The notes beneath the pieces are model-generated. The model was not told where the DNA came from. It made no database searches and saw only the letters and a list, made by a program, of their open reading frames with translations. DNA of 36,998 nt from Candidatus Beckwithbacteria bacterium GW2011_GWC1_49_16 (lineage in GTDB: Bacteria > Patescibacteriota > Microgenomatia > UBA1400 > CG1-02-47-37): contig CP011210.1 in assembly GCA_001029675.1 (NCBI GenBank), forward strand, positions 1,012,891 to 1,049,888, written 5' to 3'. Position 1 is the stretch's first letter; each line of letters opens with the position of its first letter. A program made the position numbers and the translations under genes. Positions 26,583-32,825 of this stretch are shown here, one piece after another.

Positions 26583-26975
26583 TTATTGGGGAACGGCAAA
26601 CTGTAATAGGTCCAGGCCAGTGATGGTGTTTAAAAGCCTAAAGATAAACCAGACGCCGACGGTGGCGGCAATTCCGATGATAGCGCCGGTGATGATTGAT
26701 TGAGCTTTTTGAGTTTGTTTGGGGTCGCCGGCGGAAGTTAAGTATTGAAAACCCCCGACGATCAAAACGACAAAGGCGGCGACTCCGGCCAGGGGGATGA
26801 TAAGGCGGAGGAGGTTGGCGACGATTTGCTCAAAACATTGAAGAGTAGCAGCGCCTTGCTCGATACAATCTTGAGGCCAAGGTTCGGTTTGGGCGTGGGC
26901 CGCAGTAGCGGCAGATCGTAGATAGTAGATCGTCGACAGTAGAAAGAAGAGAAGTTTTTGGGGGCGTTTGGGCAT
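26583..26975 (-). CDS. T4SS pilin-like (VirB2/TrbC-type) protein with signal peptide
   Basis: A 130-residue small membrane protein, last of the nine-gene pilin-like array. It carries a true signal peptide (cleavage after AHA-Q), a short exported segment with two cysteines (DCIEQGAATLQC), helix 1 (LLRLIIPLAGVAAFVVLIVGG), the array's shared loop motif (FQYLTSAGDPKQTQKAQ) and helix 2 (GAIIGIAATVGVWFIFRLL). This two-helix hairpin with a polar loop is the VirB2/TrbC pilin layout. Stop to the M23 start: 22 nt. The signal peptide DNA holds a 7-bp-period repeat (26911-26936). It is one of the more likely major subunits because it has both a signal peptide and possible disulfide cysteines. Confidence 0.82.
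   Translation of the reverse strand: MPKRPQKLLFFLLSTIYYLRSAATAAHAQTEPWPQDCIEQGAATLQCFEQIVANLLRLIIPLAGVAAFVVLIVGGFQYLTSAGDPKQTQKAQSIITGAIIGIAATVGVWFIFRLLNTITGLDLLQFAVPQ
26911..26936. repeat. 7-bp-period repeat in a pilin-like signal peptide
   Basis: Three related 7-mers (TCGTAGA, TAGTAGA, TCGTCGA on the plus strand) encode STIYYLRS of the signal peptide. Related to the thiolase repeat at 33472-33499. Confidence 0.55.
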
Positions 26976-26978
26976 GGG

Positions 26979-27308
26979 CTAGCCGCCGGCAGAGGGGATG
27001 TTGAAGGAGAAGACATCAATGCCGAAAAAGAAGCCGATGACTTTCATCAGGGCCCAGGCGGCGGCGACGATGCCTAAACCCACCAAGGCCATGGTGATGC
27101 GGTCACGGGCTGCCTGGGTTTGTTGTTTGTCGCCTCCGGACAGAATCCACTGGATGCCGCCCCAAACCAGGAAAGCAAAGGTTAAAATGGCGGCGATGAT
27201 CATAGCCACTTGGATTAAGCCGGAAAGGAGTTTGCTGATGTCCTTGATACCGGTGGGGGGTTCCTGGATGGTGATGGCTTCCTGGGCGCGGGCGATAAAG
27301 TTAAACAT
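26979..27308 (-). CDS. T4SS pilin-like two-helix protein
   Basis: From the ATG at 27308 the product has 109 residues. The short N-terminus (MFNFIARAQEA) looks like a very short or degenerate signal with an ARA-Q cut site. Helix 1 is VAMIIAAILTFAFLVWGGI, the shared loop is QWILSGGDKQQTQAARDRI, and helix 2 is MALVGLGIVAAAWALMKVIGF. An in-frame ATG at 27344 was rejected because the reading frame above 27311 is occupied by a promoter (TTGACA-N17-CATAAT) that ends 7 nt before 27308; 27311 is a close alternative. A separate promoter inside the array implies that the last two pilin-like genes can be expressed apart from the first seven. Confidence 0.8.
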   Translation of the reverse strand: MFNFIARAQEAITIQEPPTGIKDISKLLSGLIQVAMIIAAILTFAFLVWGGIQWILSGGDKQQTQAARDRITMALVGLGIVAAAWALMKVIGFFFGIDVFSFNIPSAGG

Positions 27309-27315
27309 CATTACT

Positions 27316-27344
27316 ATTATGAAAACGTTGCTCGAGTTTGTCAA
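27316..27344 (-). promoter_or_regulatory. Internal promoter in the pilin-like array, predicted leaderless
   Basis: Consensus TTGACA (27344-27339), 17-nt spacer, CATAAT (27321-27316), 7 nt to the ATG at 27308 (4 nt to the one at 27311). This decides the start of the downstream pilin-like gene. Confidence 0.7.
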
Positions 27345-27367
27345 TCCCGGTGGCCACAGGGATTAGG

Positions 27368-27700
27368 CTAGGGGGAAGGGATGATAAAGTCTAACGGGCC
27401 TTGGGCAGACTCGGATAGGCCTAAGAAAAAGATAATTAGGCGCCAGATGATCCAGACGGCGGCTAAAATGACCAGGCCGAAGGTGGAGCTGGTGATTTTG
27501 GATTTGGCGGATTTGGCGCTTTCTTGGTTGCCGCCGGAGGTAATGAACTCGACGGCGCCCCAAATGAGGTAGAAGAGGGCGGCGATGGAACCGACGAAAA
27601 GGGCGACTTGGATGAGGTTTTGGAGGAATTGACCTAAGGAATCGAATTTAAAAAAATTAAAACCTTGGATTTGGTGTCTGATGTTGGTGTTGACTGCCAT
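27368..27700 (-). CDS. T4SS pilin-like two-helix protein
   Basis: A 110-residue protein without a recognisable signal peptide. An amphipathic N-terminus (HQIQGFNFFKFDSLGQFLQN) leads into helix 1 (QVALFVGSIAALFYLIWGAV), the loop motif (EFITSGGNQESAKSAKSKI) and helix 2 (FGLVILAAVWIIWRLIIFFL), with a short acidic/Pro tail. The stop of the preceding array member lies 3 nt upstream, so it is co-transcribed. It shares fold and loop pattern with its neighbours but little exact identity, so the duplication is old. Confidence 0.8.
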   Translation of the reverse strand: MAVNTNIRHQIQGFNFFKFDSLGQFLQNLIQVALFVGSIAALFYLIWGAVEFITSGGNQESAKSAKSKITSSTFGLVILAAVWIIWRLIIFFLGLSESAQGPLDFIIPSP

Positions 27701-27703
27701 AGT

Positions 27704-28012
27704 TTATAGCGTGGGCCAAGGAGGATTTAGTATGTCTAAACCAGTGAAAAGACTGACGAGTTGAATGATAAGATATGAGAGCACCAGGATGGCCAATCCA
27801 AAGATACCGTTGCCCATTTTTTCTTTGGCGCGTTTGAGGCGCTCTTGGTTGGAGCCGGACAAAATCCAGTCGAGAGCCCCCCAGATAAGGTTTAAGAGGA
27901 CGGCGAGCCCGCCGACGATGACTAGAACTTGCCAGATAATGGCTAAATAGCGGGCAAAGGCAACGTCGCCTTGAGTGCCGATTTTGGGGATAGCTTTGTT
28001 GACGATGGCCAT
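27704..28012 (-). CDS. T4SS pilin-like two-helix protein
   Basis: The shortest member (102 residues). The N-terminus has no signal peptide. Helix 1 is IIWQVLVIVGGLAVLLNLIW, the loop is DWILSGSNQERLKRAKEKM, and helix 2 is GIFGLAILVLSYLIIQLVSLF, followed by a TGLDILNPPW tail that also occurs in similar form (TGLDI or GLDLL) in three other members. Upstream is a 28-nt AT-rich gap with TGC-TATATA and TATACT boxes, so a promoter is possible here. It ends 3 nt before the next gene. Confidence 0.8.
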   Translation of the reverse strand: MAIVNKAIPKIGTQGDVAFARYLAIIWQVLVIVGGLAVLLNLIWGALDWILSGSNQERLKRAKEKMGNGIFGLAILVLSYLIIQLVSLFTGLDILNPPWPTL

Positions 28013-28040
28013 GTCTATCTAATAGTATATAGCATTAATT

Positions 28041-28412
28041 TTATTCTGGTTTGAGACTGTTAATCAGCCTTTCAAGGTTGATAATGTCTAGACCGGTGAC
28101 GGCGCTTAAGATAAAGGTGATGGCGTAGGCGGCGACGAGCACGGCCAAGCCGGCGATAGCAGTGCTGATTTGCTTTTTAGCTTTGTCGAGTTGTTCGGGG
28201 TTGCCGGAAGAGGTGACCCAGGTGACGGCGCCGATGACAAACCAGGTTAGAAAAGCCAGGCCGCCAAAAATGGTAAAGACGGTGATGATGTTGCTAATAA
28301 TGGCGGTAAAGCGGTTTTCCGGGTTGGCTCCGGGCGCGGCGGAGAAGCCGGAAAGAAAGCCTTGGATTTGGCCGAGGGTTTGGGCAGAGTCGGCGAGTAG
28401 TTTAGGGTCCAT
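28041..28412 (-). CDS. T4SS pilin-like two-helix protein
   Basis: With the start at 28412 (MDPKLLADSAQ) the product has 123 residues and overlaps the upstream gene by 11 nt; an ATG at 28448 would lengthen the overlap to 47 nt. An N-terminal helix (SAQTLGQIQGFLSGF) precedes helix 1 (IISNIITVFTIFGGLAFLTW), the loop (TWVTSSGNPEQLDKAKKQI) and helix 2 (AIAGLAVLVAAYAITFILSA), ending TGLDIINLERLINSL. No signal peptide. Member five of the array in transcription order. Confidence 0.8.
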   Translation of the reverse strand: MDPKLLADSAQTLGQIQGFLSGFSAAPGANPENRFTAIISNIITVFTIFGGLAFLTWFVIGAVTWVTSSGNPEQLDKAKKQISTAIAGLAVLVAAYAITFILSAVTGLDIINLERLINSLKPE

Positions 28413-28752
28413 AGATAGTGGGCGAGATAATGGCGGTGGCGCTGCCAAAGAATATCAAGCCGATGACGGCAGCGGCAACGGTTGAAGCGGCAATAAGCAG
28501 TAGTCCTAGCATCGAGATCCAGATGCGCGAAGAGGCTTTTTTGGCGACCTCCGGGTTTCCGGCAGAGCCGATATATTGAATACCTGATATGGCGAAGTTA
28601 ATTACGGCCAAAAGCCCGCCGCCATAAATGGCGACCCTGAAAATGTTATTTAGAAGCAGGATGAGACCTTGAGGGTCAGAGCCGTAAGTTTCTACTCCCG
28701 GAGGGGGTTCTAAGTTGGAGCCGAAAAAATCAGAAAGGCCGGGAACGGGCAT
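28402..28752 (-). CDS. T4SS pilin-like two-helix protein
   Basis: A 116-residue protein. The N-terminus (MPVPGLSDFFGSNLEPPPGV) is Pro-rich and lacks a signal peptide. Then come helix 1 (IFRVAIYGGGLLAVINFAI), the loop (QYIGSAGNPEVAKKASSRI) and helix 2 (MLGLLLIAASTVAAAVIGLIF). Its SAGNP loop is closest to that of the member at 29110-29442, and both end in a SPT(I/L) tail after a glycine/serine-rich stretch, so these two may be a paralogous pair. It starts 2 nt after the stop of the preceding gene. Confidence 0.8.
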   Translation of the reverse strand: MPVPGLSDFFGSNLEPPPGVETYGSDPQGLILLLNNIFRVAIYGGGLLAVINFAISGIQYIGSAGNPEVAKKASSRIWISMLGLLLIAASTVAAAVIGLIFFGSATAIISPTIYGP

Positions 28753-28754
28753 AG

Positions 28755-29108
28755 TTAAAAGATTAAGTTATTAATAAATTCGGCGGGCTCGGCAAAGGGA
28801 ATGCCGACGAGTTGGGCTAAAACAAAAGCCATGGGATAGGCTAAGACGGAAACGGTGAGGCCGATTAGGGCGCTGGTGATCATGGCCCGGGCTTTTTGGG
28901 CCTTTTGGGCTTCACCGCCGGCGGTGATCCAGTTGATGGCGCCGAGCATAAAATAAATTAAAAAAACCACCCCGGCTACCAAGGAGATGATACCGATAAG
29001 GTTGGAAAAGATATTAGAAATGTTGCCGGCCAGTCCAGATCCGGAAAAGCTATAGCCTTGGGGGTTTCTCGAGAAAAAATCGCCGATTGATTTGGGTTCT
29101 GAAGCCAT
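28755..29108 (-). CDS. T4SS pilin-like two-helix protein
   Basis: A 117-residue protein. The N-terminus (IGDFFSRNPQGYSFSGSG) is Gly/Ser-rich and polar. Helix 1 (LIGIISLVAGVVFLIYFMLG) is followed by the loop (NWITAGGEAQKAQKARAMI) and helix 2 (ALIGLTVSVLAYPMAFVLAQ). The loop keeps the small-residue pair and the regularly spaced Lys/Ala pattern of the array. It starts 1 nt after the preceding stop and has no signal peptide. Confidence 0.8.
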   Translation of the reverse strand: MASEPKSIGDFFSRNPQGYSFSGSGLAGNISNIFSNLIGIISLVAGVVFLIYFMLGAINWITAGGEAQKAQKARAMITSALIGLTVSVLAYPMAFVLAQLVGIPFAEPAEFINNLIF

Positions 29109-29109
29109 A

Positions 29110-29442
29110 TTATTTTAGCTTGAATAAAGTGGGGCTAAGCAGGCTAGCGGCGTCGCCGTAGAGCACAAAGCCGACCAGGCCGGCAATAATAAAGGCGGCG
29201 GCGATGACCACGAGACCGATAATCGACTGGAGAATTTTGTTGCCGGCGGCGGCCAACCTTTGGGGGTCGCCCGAAGCAGACATATATTGGTAACCGGCGA
29301 TAATGAAGTTGATTAAGGTGAAAATGCCAGCCAAAGTGATGATTAAAGCCACTAAGTTGTTTAGAAATGAAACCAGACCGCCCTCCAGAAGTTTACCGTA
29401 AGGGTTTTGACTGGTCTCGAGTTGACCGACGACGTTTGCCAT
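29110..29442 (-). CDS. T4SS pilin-like two-helix protein
   Basis: A 110-residue protein. A polar start (MANVVGQLETSQNPYGKLLE) leads to helix 1 (LNNLVALIITLAGIFTLINF), the loop (QYMSASGDPQRLAAAGNKI) and helix 2 (SIIGLVVIAAAFIIAGLVGF). It starts 3 nt after the stop of the first array member and ends 1 nt before the next start. No signal peptide. Second in transcription order. Confidence 0.8.
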   Translation of the reverse strand: MANVVGQLETSQNPYGKLLEGGLVSFLNNLVALIITLAGIFTLINFIIAGYQYMSASGDPQRLAAAGNKILQSIIGLVVIAAAFIIAGLVGFVLYGDAASLLSPTLFKLK

Positions 29443-29445
29443 AAG

Positions 29446-29781
29446 TTATAAACCTTGAATTAAGTTGATACCGGTTAAAAATTCGATAATGCGGATGACC
29501 CAAAAGGAGGAAAAAAGAATTAAAAAGCCGATGACGGCAGAGGAGAGGGTTTTGGAGGAGTTTTTTAATTTTTCGGCGTTGCCGGCGTTTAAGATCATTC
29601 CCAGTCCACCGACGACGATAAAGATAAATAAGATGATGCCGGCAATGACAAAAACGTTTCTTAAAACCACAGACAAAACAGCAAACAAGCCCTCCTTGGT
29701 ATAGGCTGTGCCGGCGATAGGGATGGGATTGCCGCCAGGGTCGGTGCCAAGAGAGAATTCGTCCTTGAAGATTACTGGCAT
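29446..29781 (-). CDS. T4SS pilin-like two-helix protein, first of the array
   Basis: From the ATG at 29781 (MPVIFKDEFSLG) the product has 111 residues; an ATG at 29814 would read through the promoter region and is less likely. Helix 1 (VLRNVFVIAGIILFIFIVVGG), loop (GMILNAGNAEKLKNSSKTL), helix 2 (AVIGFLILFSSFWVIRIIEF), and tail TGINLIQGL. It is the most divergent loop of the nine (NAGNAEKL). It lies divergent from the sigma-factor gene with 41 nt between start codons, so the two promoters overlap. Confidence 0.8.
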   Translation of the reverse strand: MPVIFKDEFSLGTDPGGNPIPIAGTAYTKEGLFAVLSVVLRNVFVIAGIILFIFIVVGGLGMILNAGNAEKLKNSSKTLSSAVIGFLILFSSFWVIRIIEFLTGINLIQGL

Positions 29782-29785
29782 AGTA

Positions 29786-29815
29786 AGTATTAGGATAGCA
29801 CAGAAATGGTACAAT
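29786..29815. promoter_or_regulatory. Overlapping divergent promoters of the pilin-like array and the sigma-factor operon
   Basis: Minus strand: TTGTAC (29814-29809), 17 nt, AATACT (29791-29786), 4 nt to the ATG at 29781; alternatively TGC-TATCCT (29797-29792), 10 nt before the ATG. Plus strand: TACAAT (29810-29815), 7 nt before the ATG at 29823, with no good -35 box. The -35 of one and the -10 of the other share bases, so the two promoters may exclude each other. Confidence 0.5.
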
Positions 29816-29822
29816 AGGCGAC

Positions 29823-30395
29823 ATGGATAAAAAGGAAGCGAGGCGGTTTTGTTTAGAATGGCGGCCGCGATTGATGAGGTTTGTAGCCCAAAAAGTAGGC
29901 AGGCACGAGGACGTGGAAGAGATAGCCCAGGATACTCTGATGAGCGTTTTGGTAAGTTTGCCCCGGTTTAAGGGAAAAAGCAAGCTGTCCACTTTTGTCT
30001 TTGCCATTGCCCGGCACGAGATCGCCGATTTTTACCGAAAGCAAAAGATTAAAAAAGTGCTGTTTTCTAAACTGCCGTTTTTGAAAGAATTGGTCAGCAA
30101 AGCCTTGGGCCCGGAACTGGCTTTTCAGGAATTGGAGACCAAAAGGCGGATTTTGGCGACTTTGAAAGATATTCGCGAAGGATATGCCCAGGTTTTACGA
30201 CTAAAGTATATGGAGGGACTATCGATGCGCCAGATAGCCGACAGACTAAACATCACGGTTAAGGCGGTAGAGTCGCGACTCACCCGAGCCCGAGCAGCCT
30301 TTCAAGAAGTTTATGGAGATAACGCAAAACTCAAAACGCAAAACTCAAAGTTTTTTGAAGAGATGGAGCCGGATTGGGCTGCTGTTGGCGATTAA
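29823..30395 (+). CDS. Sigma-70 family (ECF-like) RNA polymerase sigma factor
   Basis: A 190-residue protein with region 2 at about residues 25-78 (DVEEIAQDTLMSVLVSLPRF, then FVFAIARHEIADFYRKQK) and region 4 at about 120-168 (YAQVLRLKYMEGLSMRQIA, helix-turn-helix ending AVESRLTRARAAF). There is no region 1 or 3, as in ECF sigma factors. It leads the plus-strand operon, followed by a small membrane protein and then the mevalonate genes. The next gene's membrane helices could make it an anti-sigma factor, but it has no recognisable anti-sigma domain. The C-terminal tail is encoded by a 14-bp tandem repeat (30321-30348), which may extend the protein relative to relatives. Autoregulation or control of the pilin array across the shared promoter region is possible. 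Confidence 0.92.
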   Translation: MDKKEARRFCLEWRPRLMRFVAQKVGRHEDVEEIAQDTLMSVLVSLPRFKGKSKLSTFVFAIARHEIADFYRKQKIKKVLFSKLPFLKELVSKALGPELAFQELETKRRILATLKDIREGYAQVLRLKYMEGLSMRQIADRLNITVKAVESRLTRARAAFQEVYGDNAKLKTQNSKFFEEMEPDWAAVGD

Positions 30396-30705
30396 GGAAA
30401 GCTACTTACTGACCAAAAACGTCTTGGGTCTTTGGTTTCACCCTTATAAAACCTTAAAGCTGATTTTTACTGAAAAAGACCGGTCCCAGCAGCTTTTGGT
30501 TTTGGGGTTGCCGGCTTATCTTTTGGCGGTGGGGACGTTTGTGGTCTGGTTGGGAAGAAGGCTTTGGGCTACCACGCCCGAGTGGGGCCGGCCGGCCAAG
30601 CTGACCGCGGCAGGGGTAATCGGCCTTACTGCCGCTCTGGGAATATATTTGGTTTTCTGGCTGATGGAGATGGTTCGCACCGAGAGGCGCTATGGCAAGT
30701 CTTAA
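30313..30705 (+). CDS. Small membrane protein between sigma factor and HMG-CoA reductase
   Basis: A 130-residue frame from the ATG at 30313, which overlaps the sigma-factor gene by 83 nt. Part of that overlap is the 14-bp tandem repeat, so the true start may be later, for example a TTG at 30385 (11-nt overlap). Two membrane helices are clear: QLLVLGLPAYLLAVGTFVVW and LTAAGVIGLTAALGIYLVFW, preceded by an amphipathic segment (NVLGLWFHPYKTLKLIF). The end overlaps the HMG-CoA reductase start by 14 nt. The family is unrecognised. Position directly after a sigma factor suggests an anti-sigma role, unproven; the HPYKTLKLI segment resembles that of some Yip1-like small membrane proteins only loosely. 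Confidence 0.65.
   Translation: MEITQNSKRKTQSFLKRWSRIGLLLAIKESYLLTKNVLGLWFHPYKTLKLIFTEKDRSQQLLVLGLPAYLLAVGTFVVWLGRRLWATTPEWGRPAKLTAAGVIGLTAALGIYLVFWLMEMVRTERRYGKS
30321..30348. repeat. Tandem 14-bp repeat (7-bp period) at the sigma-factor C-terminus
   Basis: Two identical copies of AACGCAAAACTCAA, each of two related 7-mers. Encodes NAKLKTQNSK in the sigma factor, close to KLETRNSK encoded by the repeat in the mevalonate kinase gene. Confidence 0.75.
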
Positions 30706-31777
30706 ACCCAAACAAGTCGAGGGGAGAAACATCGAGAACATGATCGGCGTCACAGAGGTGCCTTTGGGTCTGGCCGGGCCCCTAAAGATTAAAACCCGCA
30801 ACTATAGCCTTCCCTTGGCGACGACCGAAGGAGCCTTGGTAGCCAGCATCAACCGGGGGTGTAAGGCAACCAGGCTGGCGGGGACAGTTACAGTTAAAGT
30901 CGAAGAGGTGGGAGCCACCCGAGGACCGGTGTTTAAAGTGAAGGATTTGGCTCAAGCCGAAAAGCTGGTAGCTTGGCTTGACCAGCACTTTAATCACTTA
31001 AAGCGGTTGGCTAGTGCCAAAGAAAAACACCTCAAGCTAGTGGCGTTTCAGCCTCAAGTGGTTGGCAGGAGCGTTTACGTCCGTTTTGTCTTTGACACCC
31101 AAGAGGCCATGGGCATGAACATGGTGACAATGGCCACCGACGCCATCAGCCGCGAAATTAAAAAGAAACTTGGTATCGACTGTGTGGCTTTGTCCGGTAA
31201 TTTTTGCGTGGATAAAAAGGGAAGCTGGCTCAACTTTGTCGGGGGCAGGGGCAAAAAGGTTTGGGCCGAGGTGGTTCTGCCCAGAAAGGTAGTAAGGTTG
31301 GTGTTAAAGACTACGCCGGAGAAGATCGTCGAGGTGGTGTATCGCAAGCAGCTTTTGGGGTCGGTGGTGTCCGGGTCGATGGGTGCCAACGGCCATTATG
31401 CCAACATTGTCGCGGCGCTGTTTTTAGCCACCGGCCAGGACATGGCTCATGTGGTCGAGGGGAGCTTGGGCATAACCACGGCCGAGATTACTCCTCGGAA
31501 GGTGGCGCGAAGCGACCCCTCCGAGGTGGAATCGGCTTTATATTTCTCCGTCTATCTGCCGGATGTGATGGTGGGGACGGTGGGGGGAGGGACGCACCTG
31601 CCGTCACAGCAGAAGGCACTGAAAATGTTGGGTTTGGGGAATAAAAAAGGCGATGCAGTCAGACTTGCCGAAGTCGTCGGCGGGGCGGTTTTGGCCGGGG
31701 AACTATCATTGACGGCGGCGTTGGCGTCGGGGGATTTAGCCCGAGCGCACCAGAGATTGGGCAGAGGGAAAAAATAA
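30692..31777 (+). CDS. hmgA: Class I hydroxymethylglutaryl-CoA reductase
   Basis: Reduces HMG-CoA to mevalonate with two NAD(P)H, the committed step of the mevalonate pathway. Only the soluble catalytic domain is present (361 residues, no membrane anchor). Visible signatures are ENMIGVTEVPLGLAGPL near the start, TTEGALVAS with catalytic E46, MGMNMVT, SGNFCVDKKGSWLN with catalytic lysine K175, GQDMAHVVEGS with D250, and a C-terminal histidine (H353 in AHQRLGRG). The DKK pattern and insertion layout are those of class I (archaeal/eukaryotic) enzymes, not the class II bacterial form. The start overlaps the preceding membrane-protein gene by 14 nt, and HMG-CoA synthase begins 1 nt after its stop. 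Confidence 0.95.
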   Translation: MASLKPKQVEGRNIENMIGVTEVPLGLAGPLKIKTRNYSLPLATTEGALVASINRGCKATRLAGTVTVKVEEVGATRGPVFKVKDLAQAEKLVAWLDQHFNHLKRLASAKEKHLKLVAFQPQVVGRSVYVRFVFDTQEAMGMNMVTMATDAISREIKKKLGIDCVALSGNFCVDKKGSWLNFVGGRGKKVWAEVVLPRKVVRLVLKTTPEKIVEVVYRKQLLGSVVSGSMGANGHYANIVAALFLATGQDMAHVVEGSLGITTAEITPRKVARSDPSEVESALYFSVYLPDVMVGTVGGGTHLPSQQKALKMLGLGNKKGDAVRLAEVVGGAVLAGELSLTAALASGDLARAHQRLGRGKK

Positions 31778-31778
31778 T

Positions 31779-32825
31779 ATGTTAAATAAGTTTAAATTTA
31801 AAAACGTCGGGGTGATCGGTTTTGGGGCGCACGTGCCAACTTACAGGATCACGGTTGACGAGATAGCTAAGGTGCACGAGAAAGACGGCCGGGCCATTGC
31901 CGCGTCTTTGGGGGTAAAAGAAAAAGCGGTGGCCGACCGCGACGAGGATACGGTCAGTTTGGCGGCGGCGGCGGCCCTTCACTCGCTCAAGCGAGTTCAG
32001 GGTAAACTTTTTAAGCCGAAAGATTTGGGGGCGGTGTTGGTGGGCAGTGAGAGCCATCCTTACGCGGTCAAGCCGACGGGGTCGGTGGTGGCCGAGATTT
32101 TGGGAGTGGGTAGAGAGTATCTGACGGCAGATTTGGAGTTTGCCTGCAAGGCCGGGACAACGGCGATGATTGTGATCGCCTCTTTAATCGAGGCGGGTTT
32201 AATCGAGGCGGGGTTGGCGATCGGCGCCGATGTGGCTCAAAGCCGGCGGGGGGACGCCTTGGAGTACACGGCCGGGGCAGGAGCGGCGGCAGTGGTCTTG
32301 GGCAGTAAAAAATATCCCTGGCAGGCAAAATTTGAGGCGGCGAGCAGCTTTAACTCGGACACGCCGGACTTTTGGAGGAGGGCAGGGCAGAAGTTTCCGG
32401 CCCACGCGGGCAGATTCACCGGCGAGCCGGCTTACTTTGCTCATGTAGAAGAGGGTACCAGGCAGTTTTTGAAAAAATTCAGGCAGAAGATAGGCTGGTT
32501 TAACCATGTGGTGCTGCATATGCCCAACGGCAAGTTTCCCAAAAAAGCCGCTGCCAGGTTAGGGGTAACGGCTGGGCAGCTTAAAACAGGTTTTATCGTC
32601 GAAAAGATCGGCAATCCTTACTGCGCTTCGGCGATGACTGGGTTGGTGAAAGTTTTGGAAGAGGGGAGAAAAAACCAGAAGATTCTGATGACCAGCTATG
32701 GCTCGGGGGCGGGCTCAGACAGCATCAGTTTGACGATTTTGCAGAAAAACTCGATTGGTAAAGATACTGATGTTTCAGAGCAAATAAAGAAGTTTGAGTA
32801 TATTAGCTATTCAAAGCTATGTTAA
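31779..32825 (+). CDS. Archaeal-type hydroxymethylglutaryl-CoA synthase
   Basis: Condenses acetyl-CoA with acetoacetyl-CoA to HMG-CoA. The 348-residue length and motifs are those of archaeal HMGS: GSESHPYAVKPTG with the general-base glutamate (E91), DLEFACKAGTTA with the acyl-accepting cysteine (C123), ALEYTAGAGAAAVVLG, HMPNGKFP with histidine (H247), GNPYCASAMTGL and YGSGAGSDSIS. In archaea this enzyme forms a complex with a thiolase and a DUF35 protein, and the same three genes follow here in that order. A perfect 15-bp tandem duplication (32183-32212) encodes LIEAGLIEAG. It overlaps the thiolase start by 7 nt. Confidence 0.95.
   Translation: MLNKFKFKNVGVIGFGAHVPTYRITVDEIAKVHEKDGRAIAASLGVKEKAVADRDEDTVSLAAAAALHSLKRVQGKLFKPKDLGAVLVGSESHPYAVKPTGSVVAEILGVGREYLTADLEFACKAGTTAMIVIASLIEAGLIEAGLAIGADVAQSRRGDALEYTAGAGAAAVVLGSKKYPWQAKFEAASSFNSDTPDFWRRAGQKFPAHAGRFTGEPAYFAHVEEGTRQFLKKFRQKIGWFNHVVLHMPNGKFPKKAAARLGVTAGQLKTGFIVEKIGNPYCASAMTGLVKVLEEGRKNQKILMTSYGSGAGSDSISLTILQKNSIGKDTDVSEQIKKFEYISYSKLC
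32183..32212. repeat. 15-bp perfect tandem duplication in the HMG-CoA synthase gene
   Basis: Two exact copies of TTTAATCGAGGCGGG, in frame, encoding LIEAGLIEAG. By eye the protein length matches archaeal homologs here, so it may be conversion between similar codons rather than an insertion. Confidence 0.7.

Noticed and set aside
27717-27763. AAGGAGG followed by ATG on the plus strand, looking like a ribosome-binding site
   Set aside because: The frame stops after ten codons and lies antisense to a pilin-like gene; chance match.
29393-30007. Minus-strand 204-codon frame over the first pilin-like gene and the sigma factor
   Set aside because: It overlaps two well-supported genes and both of their promoters; composition is Arg/His/Ser-rich as in shadows.
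32183-32212. Tandem LIEAG duplication as an insertion in HMG-CoA synthase
   Set aside because: From memory of archaeal homologs the segment has the normal length, so the repeat does not seem to add residues; kept only as a DNA repeat.
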